Shown here piece by piece: positions 53,871-63,374 of a DNA stretch of 64,000 nt. A model generated the notes under the pieces. It was not told where the DNA came from, did no database searches, and saw only the letters and a program-made list of their open reading frames with translations. Each line of letters begins with the position of its first letter. The first letter of the stretch is position 1. Origin of the DNA: Brevibacterium linens ATCC 9172 (GTDB lineage Bacteria; Actinomycetota; Actinomycetes; Actinomycetales; Brevibacteriaceae); contig NZ_FXYY01000016.1 of the NCBI RefSeq assembly GCF_900169165.1, forward strand, positions 1 through 64,000, read 5' to 3'. The position numbers were made by a program, and so were the translations under genes.

Positions 53871-55585
53871 ATCTGCTGGCATCGACCGAGGCGGGTCCAG
53901 GGGACTCGACCGCCGACCATCGTCAGGCACACAGGAGGACCCGTCCCCGCGGAACTGACGGCCGCCTCGGCGGGGGTGGCCTCACCGGGCTGGGACACCT
54001 GCTGCTGTTCATGCTCAGGCGCGACCGGCTGCGGATGCCGATCTGGGTGCTGTCTCTGACCGCGCTCACGGCCTACTTCGCGAATGCGATCGCCCTGGTC
54101 ATGGATGCGGACACCTTGCAGACGATGACCGTGTTCGCGAAGAATCCGGTGATGGGACTCATCACCGGACCCGGCTACGGGCTCGACGACATCACGGTGC
54201 CGCGATTCATCGTCGGCATGTACGCCGTGTTCCTCATGATCGGCATCGCCCTGATGTCGATCACCACCGTCACCCGTCATACCCGCGCCGAGGAGCAGAC
54301 GGGCAGAGCCGAGCTCATCCGCGCGAATGTCACGGGACGACATGCCCAGCTGTTCGCCGCGGTCATCCTCACTGTGATCATGAACGTCGTGGCAGGGGCA
54401 CTCATGGCCGCGGCCCTTCAGTTCTCGGAGGCTGACCCCGATCCGGCGACCTCGAGTCTGCTCTTCGGGGCCGGGATGACGGCGGTCGGCTGTGTCTTCG
54501 TCGGGGTCACCTCCGTGGCGGTGCAGCTGACGGGGTTCTCGCGGGCGGCCTCGGGAATGGCCGGAGCCGTGCTGGCGCTGAGCTTCGTCGTCCGCGGGCT
54601 CGGTGACATGTCCGCCGTCGCCGGCGGTGACCTCGACTGGCTGTCCTGGCTGTCCCCTCTGGGATGGTCTCAGCAGACGGCTCCGTTCACTCTCGACCGC
54701 TGGTGGCCGCTGCTGTACTCAGTCGCCGCCCTCGTCGTCCTCCTGCTCATCTCCCTGACCGTGCAGTCGCGGCGCGACCTCGGCGCCGGCATCACTGCGG
54801 AGCGACCCGGGCGGACTCACGCAGGTCGCGGCCTGTCGACCGCGTTCGGACTCGCCTTCCGCCTGCAGCGTTCGACGCTGATCTGGTGGTCGCTGGGGAT
54901 CCTCGTCATGGCTGCGATCTTCGGGTCCTTCTCCGGAGCGATGGCCGAGGGCGCCGACGGCATGCCCGAACAGATCACGCAGCTCATGGGCGGACCGCGG
55001 GGAATCGTCGACGGCTATCTCGGCTATATGGCGCTCTACATGGCCATGATCGTCGCCGCCTTCGCGCTCATCACCGTCGGGGGACTGCGCTCCGAGGAAC
55101 AGGACTTCCACACCGAGCCCGTGCTCGCGACAGCGGTCTCACGGGGCGGGTGGATGGCTTCCTGGGTGACGGTGACGTTGCTCGGATCCGCCTGGCTGAT
55201 GCTGCTGGCCGGTATCGGTGAGGGCATCGGCGCGGCCGCCTCGCTGGACGATTGGGACCTGCTGGGCCCGACGGTGCTCGGCCATCTCGTGCAGTCGGCC
55301 GCCGTGTGGGTGCTGATCGGCCTCGCCTGCCTGCTGTACGGATTCGCGCCGCGACTGCTGGGTCTGACCTGGATCGTCTTCGCCGGTTCCGCAGTGCTCG
55401 CTCTGTTCGGCGGGCTCCTCCAGCTCGACGATGCCGTCCTCGACGTCTCCGTGTTCAACCACATCGGTCAGTACCCGGCCGAGGACATCTCCGCCGAGGC
55501 GGTGCTGACGTTCCTGTCGATCACGGTCGTTCTCGTCGGAGCCGGCATGGTCGGGTTCCGGAGACGGGATCTCGTGACGGCGTGA
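53867..55585 (+). CDS. ABC exporter permease, duplicated six-helix type
   Basis: 572 residues. After an Arg/Gly-rich N-terminus of about 40 residues, which carries a CGCCGAGGCGG copy, it has about 12 membrane helices in two homologous halves. The second half starts [21 protein letters not shown]. This arrangement matches TetR-linked polyketide or tetronasin-type exporters of actinobacteria. It pairs with the preceding ATPase. Substrate unknown, possibly an antibiotic. From 55586 to 55702 two CCTCGGCGATGGC repeats follow. Confidence 0.88.
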   Translation: MNLLASTEAGPGDSTADHRQAHRRTRPRGTDGRLGGGGLTGLGHLLLFMLRRDRLRMPIWVLSLTALTAYFANAIALVMDADTLQTMTVFAKNPVMGLITGPGYGLDDITVPRFIVGMYAVFLMIGIALMSITTVTRHTRAEEQTGRAELIRANVTGRHAQLFAAVILTVIMNVVAGALMAAALQFSEADPDPATSSLLFGAGMTAVGCVFVGVTSVAVQLTGFSRAASGMAGAVLALSFVVRGLGDMSAVAGGDLDWLSWLSPLGWSQQTAPFTLDRWWPLLYSVAALVVLLLISLTVQSRRDLGAGITAERPGRTHAGRGLSTAFGLAFRLQRSTLIWWSLGILVMAAIFGSFSGAMAEGADGMPEQITQLMGGPRGIVDGYLGYMALYMAMIVAAFALITVGGLRSEEQDFHTEPVLATAVSRGGWMASWVTVTLLGSAWLMLLAGIGEGIGAAASLDDWDLLGPTVLGHLVQSAAVWVLIGLACLLYGFAPRLLGLTWIVFAGSAVLALFGGLLQLDDAVLDVSVFNHIGQYPAEDISAEAVLTFLSITVVLVGAGMVGFRRRDLVTA

Positions 55586-55702
55586 GGGATTCGCCTCGGC
55601 GATGGCGTTGGGGACCCTCGGCGATGGCCTCTTCCCTGCTTCGTGAGCGGGTTTGGATATCCGCTCGGTCGTGATTGCGCGCCGGGTTCTGCCGTAGTGC
55701 CG

Positions 55703-58060
55703 CTAGGCGAGGTAACCGAAGGATCGGGCCCGGATGAGCACATCCGCCCGGTTCGAGACTCCGAATTTGCGGTAGAGGGCAGAGAGACGGTTCTTCACTG
55801 TGCCCGTCACCTGATTGAGTTCCTCAGCGATCTCAGCGACGGACAGGCCCCGTGCCAGAAGATCGATGAGTTGGGCTTCGCCGGCATTGAGCTGTGGCGT
55901 TTCTGCTATGTCCACAGAAACCGGGCCGATACTGCGCAGCCGCTCCACAAGCTGCGCAGGTGGAGCGAAGGTCGCGGAGAACTCGTTCGCAGCGTCCGCC
56001 CATACAGGCGAGTCGGTTGTGAGGTCGATGAGCCGACTGCGATCGGGCAGCGGCAGAAGAGCAATCGGCAGCAGCGAGCTCACCCAGGTCGAGAGACTTA
56101 CAGCCATCCTGAAATCACTCTGCGCTCCAGTCTCGTCCCCAGTGCGCAGCTTGGCTGCTGCTCTGACGGCAGCGAGCTCAGCCCGGCTGCGCGGACTCAG
56201 CGAGTGGTGATAGAACCAGGTATCTGCGCATGAGATCGCCTCATCGTTTCGACCGGCGACGAGCTTCGAACGGACGTCGAGAACAATACGGCCGTCGCAG
56301 GCGGGAGAGAGCCGATCGCGGTCGATCTCGGCCCACCGCAGCTGCCCCAGAGCGATGAAGACCGTGCTGCGCCCGAGTGCGATCAGGTCCTTCTCCGCGT
56401 CTGACAGGACACCGCTGTCCTGGAATCGCTGCGCATCATCGTTGACGAACAGCAGACCGGATTCCGCTTCCGCGGACAGCACCGCCAAGGTCCGGGCGAT
56501 GAGGGGCAGATAGACCCACAGCGTCCGCATCTCAGGGTAGGCGGAGAGGGCGCCGAACTCGGCCTCGGCCCGCTCAAGATCGAGTCGGTCCAGAGCCCTG
56601 AGAGCCGAGGCGATGCGCAGGGGCGGAGTCACCAGTTCATCGATGATGACGGTTGGGGGCGAATCCGCAGGTGCGGCTGCCGGATCCGCTTCGGAACCCG
56701 CTCGGCTGATCCCCGACGGGGCATCGGACTCCGCCAGGTGCGCATCGGCCCGCTCATGGTCACCACTGACCGCGGCGATGAGGGCGGTCCATGCGATGAT
56801 CGACGGCAGAAGAAAGTCACCCTCGACATGGCCGGCTCGGGCGGGGCCCTCGATCTCGTTGAGCACGGACAGAGCCCGCCGAGGTTCAGCTGCGTGGTGA
56901 AGTGCGATCGCGGTGAGGAGACGCACGACGGATCGTGCACGCGCACTGCGCATCTCTGCTGAGGCGCGAATGCCCAGTTCCGCAGCCTCGCCGTGACGCC
57001 CGGCATCGGCGAGCCGGATCAGCTGCCAGACAGTGCCGATGACATCGACCAGCATCTCGCCCAGACGCGATTCTTCCTCTTCCACGTTAAGTTCCGAATC
57101 GCCGAGTTTCCCCGGTAGTCGTGACCTCAGCATTCCCGGGCCGGTATGTCTGATCACGGCGGCCCGAATCCGAGCCGGAGAGTCATCGGCGGCATCGGCC
57201 GTGATGTCTTCGGCGAGAGATCCGAAGAACGCAAGGCCGGGGCGGCTGGTGCGCGCCTTGAGCGGCAGAACTCGGAGAACAGTGCAGGAGGTCCGCGGAG
57301 TGAGCAGGAACATCGGCATGCCCACTGCCTCGCACACCCGCAGGAGCTGGGACCAATGGCCGCCGTGCCTGGCCAGAAGCAGCACGTCGCTGAGGAGCTC
57401 GGGCTCGACCAGGCCCGCGGATTCCATATGGTCGACGAGCACATCGAGCAGTGAAGCGACCACCGGTTCAGCACTGACTTCGGCCCTGAGGTCGTGCCGC
57501 ACCTTGGCCGCGATGAGAGTCGGAACCTTCAGCAGCGTCCCCCGCGCCGAATCTTCAAAGCGAGTGAGGATCCCGCTGGAGCGGAGTCGGATCAGCACCC
57601 CTTCGGGATCGTGGATCCCGATTCCGCCGAGGAGGTCATCGGCCACGGCGGTCAGGGCCCGAACAGCGGTCGTCTCCGACACAGCGCTGAGCTGAGCGAG
57701 CACCGAAGCTGCCGCTGTGTCACCGGAGCCTAATGCAAGGGACAGTCGCGGGCAGAGTTCGACGACCCAGTCAGCGAAAGCAGTTGATTCGGGATCTACG
57801 GAAACCCCCGCGGCAGCAGCGGCACGGAGGACTGCCTCGGCGAAGCGAGCACGGCCGGCACATTCCGTCCAGAGTCGGTGGCAGAGTTCTGGGTCGACAG
57901 AGCCAATTCCCACAGTATCGAGTTCGACAGCAAAATCGCCGAAGTCGCGCCGGGGATCATGCGTCCCGCGGTCAGCGGTCGAACTCATGGCCACCAATCC
58001 TTCAATTCGGCGGATCACGCCCGCATCGCGTTCGTCGACGTACACGTCGGCTCCCCTCAC
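55703..58060 (-). CDS. LuxR family transcriptional regulator, large form without a visible ATPase site
   Basis: 785 residues. The C-terminal LuxR HTH is clear: LNAGEAQLIDLLARGLSVAE, then IAEELNQVTGTVKNRLSALY RKFGVSNRADVLIRA. The central 500 residues are helical, like the TPR-type region of LAL/MalT regulators. I see no Walker A motif, and the protein opens near where the winged-helix part of LAL proteins would begin, so it may be a shortened LAL. Start is uncertain: GTG 58060 (GAGG 8 nt upstream) or ATG 57988 (AAGGA 9 nt upstream). It follows the polysaccharide genes and may regulate them. Confidence 0.8.
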   Translation of the reverse strand: MRGADVYVDERDAGVIRRIEGLVAMSSTADRGTHDPRRDFGDFAVELDTVGIGSVDPELCHRLWTECAGRARFAEAVLRAAAAAGVSVDPESTAFADWVVELCPRLSLALGSGDTAAASVLAQLSAVSETTAVRALTAVADDLLGGIGIHDPEGVLIRLRSSGILTRFEDSARGTLLKVPTLIAAKVRHDLRAEVSAEPVVASLLDVLVDHMESAGLVEPELLSDVLLLARHGGHWSQLLRVCEAVGMPMFLLTPRTSCTVLRVLPLKARTSRPGLAFFGSLAEDITADAADDSPARIRAAVIRHTGPGMLRSRLPGKLGDSELNVEEEESRLGEMLVDVIGTVWQLIRLADAGRHGEAAELGIRASAEMRSARARSVVRLLTAIALHHAAEPRRALSVLNEIEGPARAGHVEGDFLLPSIIAWTALIAAVSGDHERADAHLAESDAPSGISRAGSEADPAAAPADSPPTVIIDELVTPPLRIASALRALDRLDLERAEAEFGALSAYPEMRTLWVYLPLIARTLAVLSAEAESGLLFVNDDAQRFQDSGVLSDAEKDLIALGRSTVFIALGQLRWAEIDRDRLSPACDGRIVLDVRSKLVAGRNDEAISCADTWFYHHSLSPRSRAELAAVRAAAKLRTGDETGAQSDFRMAVSLSTWVSSLLPIALLPLPDRSRLIDLTTDSPVWADAANEFSATFAPPAQLVERLRSIGPVSVDIAETPQLNAGEAQLIDLLARGLSVAEIAEELNQVTGTVKNRLSALYRKFGVSNRADVLIRARSFGYLA

Positions 58061-58272
58061 TGTCCGATCCTCACTGACCGGCCTTGCCGAGTCACGGTGT
58101 ACAGGTTTGACAGACTCCTACTGTGCCCAATCCTCGAGGCAGATCGGGCCTCGCCTCGGAAGGTCTGCGGTATGCCGCGAACTGTATGCGGACATGCGAA
58201 CAGCAGCATGACTGGTTCGGTTTGGACCCAGGCAGCCTCACCTGTCTGCAGGTTCCTGATCGCGGCCTTAGT

Positions 58273-59586
58273 TCAGTTCACCGCGCAGACCTCAGTTCGC
58301 CCACGCGCGAAACTCTGAGCATCTGTCAGCGAGAGATTCGCGTACAGAAGCGGAAGAGATACGAAGAAGATTGTGAAGAGCGTGCCGACGAGTCCCACAG
58401 TGAAGAACGAAACACTTTCGACACAGGCCAATCCGGCGACTCCGACTGCCGATGCATAGAGAACATGGCGACGCCCGCTGTCGAGATGAGACCGGACGAC
58501 CTTGCGCCAGACCAACCCGAGAATAAGCATCATCACGACAAGTTCGGCTATTCCGCCTCCGACCAGCGTCTCGACGAAGAAGCTATGGAATTCCTCATAG
58601 AGCATGCCCCGATCCTGCGCGATCTCGACGCTTCGGAAGCTTCCGCTGCCCAGCAGAATGCCGTGTTCGCGCCAAATATCGAGTCCAATCGACCAGACTT
58701 CGTCGCGACCGGCTAATGCCGCTTCTGGCCTCAGAATGAGGTCTTCGAGTCTGCCTCCTTGACCGGATGCGGCCACGGCCACAGCGCCGAATCCTCCGAC
58801 TGTCAGGAAGGAGGCAGCGTATTTGGGTTGGGATCGGAATCTGAGTACGCCGAAGACGGTGAGAAAGATGAGTGAGGCAGCGATTGAACCACGCGACATC
58901 GTCAGCAGCAGCGAAGCAATCTGCAAGGCAAAGAGACCGATGTTGTGAAAGCGGGGTCGCCGGCCGTGGAGGTACAGCGCGTGGGCGACAAGGCTGAGAA
59001 ACAGAAAGTATCCGAACTGATTGCGGTTGGCGAAGAAGCTTGCGAATTCGAACTGGTAGCTCGAATCCGCGCCGAGAATTGAGGGGATCTCTGCCGCGTG
59101 CTGCACGAGGTTGACGCAGATCGCGACGAACGTGAGCCACAGGAATCCGACGAGAAAGATCTGCAGGTCGCGTTCATTCGGTCGCATTGCTTGAAAGAGC
59201 CCGGCGAAGGCAACTATTCCGATGATGCCAGCTGCCGCTCCGAGAAGATCAAACGCATCATAGGTCCCGTATTGCATACCCACGGATGCCAAAGTGGCGG
59301 TCTGAACGATTCCGTAGAGCACAGCTATTGCAATCCAAGGGTCGCGCGGCTGAAGTCTCAAGTGGAATGCCGCGGTGGATATGACCGCCAGCTGCAGTGC
59401 ATAACCAGCACCTACGACGACCATGAACGGCACTGGGATCCCGAACCCCACCACTGCAGCCACTGGCACGATTGCAACCACGAGAAGGATGAGCAGCAGC
59501 CAACCGCCTCCGCTTCGTGTCGCATTGCTTCGGCTGGGCACAGCCGGTTCAGTCCTCACCGAGAACCACCCCGCTGAGGCGCTCAT
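58273..59586 (-). CDS. O-antigen ligase / Wzy-type polymerase family protein
   Basis: 437 residues with about 11 membrane helices (for example WLLLILLVVAIVPVAAVVGF). The large extracytoplasmic loop between about 290 and 340 contains GRDEVWSIGLDIWREHGILL GSGSF and EEFHSFFVETLVGGG, the Wzy_C/O-antigen ligase pattern with its conserved His. It probably polymerises the exported repeat units of an exopolysaccharide. The gene overlaps the glycosyltransferase gene by 38 nt. ATG 59586 has GGAG upstream. The gap 58061-58272 before the LuxR gene shows no gene. Confidence 0.85.
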   Translation of the reverse strand: MSASAGWFSVRTEPAVPSRSNATRSGGGWLLLILLVVAIVPVAAVVGFGIPVPFMVVVGAGYALQLAVISTAAFHLRLQPRDPWIAIAVLYGIVQTATLASVGMQYGTYDAFDLLGAAAGIIGIVAFAGLFQAMRPNERDLQIFLVGFLWLTFVAICVNLVQHAAEIPSILGADSSYQFEFASFFANRNQFGYFLFLSLVAHALYLHGRRPRFHNIGLFALQIASLLLTMSRGSIAASLIFLTVFGVLRFRSQPKYAASFLTVGGFGAVAVAASGQGGRLEDLILRPEAALAGRDEVWSIGLDIWREHGILLGSGSFRSVEIAQDRGMLYEEFHSFFVETLVGGGIAELVVMMLILGLVWRKVVRSHLDSGRRHVLYASAVGVAGLACVESVSFFTVGLVGTLFTIFFVSLPLLYANLSLTDAQSFARGRTEVCAVN

Positions 59587-60727
59587 AAGTCACTCCGCGA
59601 TCAAACCGCTCCTCAGCCATGCGCCGAGAGCCTCCGCCGCGCTCCGCCAGATTGCGATCATTCGACAGTCTCACCAACGCAGCTGCGATGGAGTCCGCCG
59701 TCTGCTCACAGCTGATTCCTGCACCATACGCAGCGAGCAGGTCGCGATACTCCTGGCATTCCTGTGAGTTGACGACGGGCAGACCAGCCGCGGCATAGTC
59801 ACCGATCTTGTTCGTGATCGATTGTGCGGCTCCCGGAACAATCGGGTTGACCGCGATATCGCAACCGCGCAGGCGGGCGACCATCTCCGAATACTCGAGA
59901 CTTCCATAGAAGATGACCTCGGCCGACAGATCTGCAGCATCTCGACGCCATTGGTTCTCGAAAGGTCCGGTGCCCATCACATGCAGGCGCATGCGCAAGC
60001 CCTGTCGCTTCAGTAGTCGAAGTGCGTCGAATACCGTCGGCAGGTCGTAGCTGTGCCCCAATGTTCCGATGTACGCAAGCTCAATGTATCCGTCGTCAAC
60101 CGGCCGGGTCGGCCCAAAACCATCGAATGTGCGCAGATCCGTACCGAGGTAGACCGTGGTCACCTCGTCATCGTCACCGCGCGCCGCTGAGACTCGATTC
60201 GAATAGGTCTCAGATACGGTGACCACTGCGTCCGCCGCACGATAGATCCGTTCAGCAGTCCGCCGAAGAGGCCTCAGCATGCGCCGGCCGGCCCAATGCG
60301 GCCGGAGCACCAGTTCGAAGGCTTCCGGCCAGAGGTCCTGCACGTCGACAACGAGTCGCACGTCGTTCTTCGCAGCGAATTCGGCTGCAGCGCGTGCGAC
60401 TTCGAGGGAAGGCACAGCGCAGTACACGACGTCCGGAGCCCGACGATGCCGCAGATATTCTGTGAGATTTCGTCCGAGGATCTGATGACTGAGCAGTCGA
60501 CGTACGGAGACGTTGGTCCGATAAGACGGTTCTGAGATATACGTCGTTCGGTACAGCTCGTCTTCCGCATCCGCAATGTCCTTCTGCTGCTTCGACAAGT
60601 GGTGGAACGTCGAGGTGACCAATTCAACGTTCGCACCGCGACGGGCAAGTATACCGGCTAAGGTATCGAAACGATCGCGCGACCTTCTTCCGGCCCTGGT
60701 GAAGTGGGCGATCATCAATACATCCAC
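59549..60727 (-). CDS. Glycosyltransferase family 4 (GT-B)
   Basis: 392 residues. The N-terminal GT-B domain starts VLMIAHFTRAGRRSRDRFDT, and the C-terminal donor-binding domain has LAYIGTLGHSYDLPTVFDAL, VIFYGSLEYSEMVARLRGCD and AQSITNKIGDYAAAGLPVVN, the WcaI/WbuB-like GT4 pattern. It transfers a sugar to the growing lipid-linked repeat unit at the cytoplasmic face. The GTG start at 60727 has GAGGAAG upstream and is 4 nt after the flippase stop. Donor and acceptor sugars are unknown. Confidence 0.9.
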   Translation of the reverse strand: MDVLMIAHFTRAGRRSRDRFDTLAGILARRGANVELVTSTFHHLSKQQKDIADAEDELYRTTYISEPSYRTNVSVRRLLSHQILGRNLTEYLRHRRAPDVVYCAVPSLEVARAAAEFAAKNDVRLVVDVQDLWPEAFELVLRPHWAGRRMLRPLRRTAERIYRAADAVVTVSETYSNRVSAARGDDDEVTTVYLGTDLRTFDGFGPTRPVDDGYIELAYIGTLGHSYDLPTVFDALRLLKRQGLRMRLHVMGTGPFENQWRRDAADLSAEVIFYGSLEYSEMVARLRGCDIAVNPIVPGAAQSITNKIGDYAAAGLPVVNSQECQEYRDLLAAYGAGISCEQTADSIAAALVRLSNDRNLAERGGGSRRMAEERFDRGVTYERLSGVVLGED

Positions 60728-60731
60728 GGTG

Positions 60732-62093
60732 TCACTTCCTCATCTGATCTGGATGCTGGCATCCGGTGTCGTTCATGGCCAACTCGCTTTCGGTCCTCGC
60801 CTCCGTATCCGCTGCCGCAGGTGGAATGCAGGCCTTCGCATCCTCATCGCATTCATCGACGACCGCGGATGTGGGCCTTTTCCGGGACACCTGTATGAGC
60901 GCGATTCCGCCGGCTGCGGCGCAAGCTGAGTATCCGATGATCGACCCGTAGGCTGCGCCGAGCATGCCGAGGGACGGAATCAGCGCCAAATAAGCGAGTA
61001 GTGACGCTCCGGTGCCGATGATCTCCACAATCGATACCCGTCCGGGCGAGTCCAAAGCGATGAGCAGACCCTGTTGGACACGAGTCACTCCGAAGACGAC
61101 AGCCGACACGGCCAAGGGGATGATCACCACTGTCGCCGGTTGGTACGACACAGGAAGGACGAATCCGATCATGGCAAATGCCGCTGCGGCAAGCAGAGAG
61201 GCAAAGAACATCAGCAGAAGAATGCTCCGCGCGATGAGGTGGAAGATTCGTGGCGGGGTCGATGAGAATGACTTCGACCAGCTGCGCAGAGAAGCGTCAA
61301 CCCATTGCTGTACGGGCCACGTAGCCATCTCAAGAACTGTGGCTACGGTGACGTAGAGTCCTAACGCCGCCGAGCTGCTCAGCATGGGAAGCAGCAATCG
61401 GTCAGAACGCAGCATTGCAGTGTTGCTGAAGTCGGAGAGAAGCAGCATCCAGCCGCGTCGACGCAATCCTCGCGTCTCCGCTCGCGTAGGAGCCTCTCGC
61501 TTCCAGGAGCTCGGGGCGAGAAACAGCATCGCGACGGCTGGAAGCGCCGAAGCGGCATAGATCCACATCCACATCACAGGGTCGTCGACACGAAGGAGCA
61601 CCAGCAGCCCGGCCCCGACAACGATGATCAGCTGCGTGACAGCGGCGTTGGCCGCGAACCATTTCCACTCTCGGCTGCAGACATAGGCGACTCGCAGTGC
61701 ATGCACCAGGGAGTTGAGCGTCGTATATGCTGCAACAGCCAAGACTCCCATCCACAGCCACGAGGTGCTGAACGGTGACACCATCGTCGCGAGAATCACA
61801 ATCGGAAGTATGCAGAGCGCTCCGGGCGCCGCCATTCGCACAAAGACGCTGTATTCGGTACCGAACCTTCCGGACCGGGCTGCGATGAACGGACGTTCCA
61901 GACCCATGAGCGCGAACACGGAGAAGAAGTACGCAAGCTGCAGTCCGAACGCCAGATCTCCACGTCCGGAAGGGCTGAGGACGAAAGCGGCCAGCAGATT
62001 CACCGCGACGGCCCCGCCCGCAGCCAACATCTGCGCGCCTACCAGGAAGCCGGCGGCTATTCTCACGTCCCTCGGCCCGCTACGCGCATTCAT
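60732..62093 (-). CDS. Polysaccharide flippase (Wzx/MATE-like)
   Basis: 453 residues with about 12-14 membrane helices, starting GFLVGAQMLAAGGAVAVNLL and with FALMGLERPFIAARSGRFGT, SDFSNTAMLRSDRLLLPMLS and LGMLGAAYGSIIGYSACAAA, the polysaccharide-biosynthesis (Wzx-like) pattern. It would flip lipid-linked repeat units across the membrane for the Wzy-like polymerase. It overlaps the sugar-transferase gene by 14 nt. The C-terminus is an acidic tail. Confidence 0.88.
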   Translation of the reverse strand: MNARSGPRDVRIAAGFLVGAQMLAAGGAVAVNLLAAFVLSPSGRGDLAFGLQLAYFFSVFALMGLERPFIAARSGRFGTEYSVFVRMAAPGALCILPIVILATMVSPFSTSWLWMGVLAVAAYTTLNSLVHALRVAYVCSREWKWFAANAAVTQLIIVVGAGLLVLLRVDDPVMWMWIYAASALPAVAMLFLAPSSWKREAPTRAETRGLRRRGWMLLLSDFSNTAMLRSDRLLLPMLSSSAALGLYVTVATVLEMATWPVQQWVDASLRSWSKSFSSTPPRIFHLIARSILLLMFFASLLAAAAFAMIGFVLPVSYQPATVVIIPLAVSAVVFGVTRVQQGLLIALDSPGRVSIVEIIGTGASLLAYLALIPSLGMLGAAYGSIIGYSACAAAGGIALIQVSRKRPTSAVVDECDEDAKACIPPAAADTEARTESELAMNDTGCQHPDQMRK

Positions 62094-62766
62094 TTCCCGC
62101 GCCCTTCTCTCCTGTGTACACGGGCATCGTGTCGAATCCGCTTTTGTTGATCCCGCGCATTCCGCACACGGTCTGCACTGTCTTCAGCAGGATGACCATG
62201 TCGAGCTTCAGACAACGGGAGTCGACGTAGTCCACGTCGAGTCGGAATCTGTCGTCCCAGTCGAGGTCGTTGCGACCGCTGACCTGCGCCAGTCCGGTGA
62301 TTCCCGGCCGCACCTCGTGTCGCCGAGACTGCTCAGGTGTGTACCGTTCCAAATACTCGACCATCAGGGGTCGGGGCCCGACAAGGCTCATCTCTCCCCG
62401 GATGACGTTCCACAATGAAGGCAGTTCATCGAGACTCGACGCACGCAGAAACCGACCGAGTCTGGTCAGTCGCTGCCCATCGGTGACATGGGTGGAGTCC
62501 GGATGCAGCATGGTTCGAAACTTCAGGATCTCGAAAGTCGCCCCTCCCCTCCCCGGCCGCGGCTGCCGAAAGAGCACAGGTCGGCCGAGCGCTATCAGGA
62601 CGAAGACGGCGACGCCTGCCTGAACAGGTGCCGTGGCAATGAGCCCGATCCCGCTGACGAAGAGATCAAACGCACGTTTCACAGCGTCATAGCGTCGCCG
62701 TTCCGTGCCGCAGTTCGTTGAGCGCACCCGCTCTTCCGTCGACCGCTGTTCGAACATCCCCATCAT
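62080..62766 (-). CDS. Undecaprenyl-phosphate sugar-phosphate transferase (initiating enzyme, short form)
   Basis: 228 residues. KRAFDLFVSGIGLIATAPVQ is the re-entrant membrane helix of the polyprenyl phosphosugar transferase superfamily, followed by EILKFRTM, the catalytic region SSLDELPSLWNVIRGEMSLV, GPRPL and PGITGLAQVSGRNDLDWDDR. The four extra N-terminal membrane helices of WbaP-like forms are absent, so it is a PglC-like short form. It starts repeat-unit synthesis on undecaprenyl phosphate. ATGA overlap with the phosphatase gene. Confidence 0.92.
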   Translation of the reverse strand: MMGMFEQRSTEERVRSTNCGTERRRYDAVKRAFDLFVSGIGLIATAPVQAGVAVFVLIALGRPVLFRQPRPGRGGATFEILKFRTMLHPDSTHVTDGQRLTRLGRFLRASSLDELPSLWNVIRGEMSLVGPRPLMVEYLERYTPEQSRRHEVRPGITGLAQVSGRNDLDWDDRFRLDVDYVDSRCLKLDMVILLKTVQTVCGMRGINKSGFDTMPVYTGEKGAGNECA

Positions 62767-63374
62767 CTCCCGTCACCGAGGTTGAGTGCCCTTTGGAACA
62801 GGACTGCCACCCCTTCGATCGCCGGTGCCAGCTGCAGCGCCGCGAGCGCATAGATCTCCTGGTCGCAGCCGAAGGGATCGATGACATCGTCTGCAGGACG
62901 GTCCTGAGAACGTCGGTGACTGCGCCGTCGGGCCGCTGCTTCGACCGCTGCCCGCAGACGAGTCACCCGGTCCGCCGTTGGAAGCGCACCTTGTCTGATG
63001 ATCTCCTCGTCTGTTGTCAATGCTGCGAGACTTGCGAGCTCACGGATCGTGAAGGCTCGGCGGACGACGCGCGGATTGAGTTCGACCAGCACCCGTCGAT
63101 GCTCGCGCGTCATTGCGAGTACGACGTCGGCCCCGCTGAGCATCTCCTCGCTGACTTGCCGCGCGCGATGGGTTCGGATGTCGATGGCTCCCATGAAACC
63201 AGCGACCTCCCTGGCCTCTCCGGGCACCGGCCGCCCCAGAGCGGCACGCGTGCCTGCCGAATGCAGACGAATCTCGGAGATATCGGCGAACCTCTGCGCA
63301 AGCACCGATGCTGCAAGAGGAGAGCGGCAGAGATTTCCAGTGCACACGTTCAGGACGGTGAAGCTGTCAGGCAT
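62763..63374 (-). CDS. Low-molecular-weight protein-tyrosine phosphatase (Wzb-like)
   Basis: 203 residues, a little longer than the usual 150. The active-site loop VCTGNLCRSPLAA (CX5R) is at the N-terminus and the general-acid aspartate is in DVIDPFG near residue 170. It would dephosphorylate the neighbouring CpsD/Wzc tyrosine kinase, a cycle that controls polysaccharide assembly. It overlaps both neighbours, by 8 nt upstream and ATGA downstream. An Arg-rich insert (AARRRSHRRSQDR) before the acid loop is unusual. Confidence 0.9.
   Translation of the reverse strand: MPDSFTVLNVCTGNLCRSPLAASVLAQRFADISEIRLHSAGTRAALGRPVPGEAREVAGFMGAIDIRTHRARQVSEEMLSGADVVLAMTREHRRVLVELNPRVVRRAFTIRELASLAALTTDEEIIRQGALPTADRVTRLRAAVEAAARRRSHRRSQDRPADDVIDPFGCDQEIYALAALQLAPAIEGVAVLFQRALNLGDGR

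Noticed and set aside
58105..58128. Plus-strand TTGACA before the LuxR gene as its promoter
   Set aside because: It points away from the minus-strand LuxR gene and no gene follows it on the plus strand.
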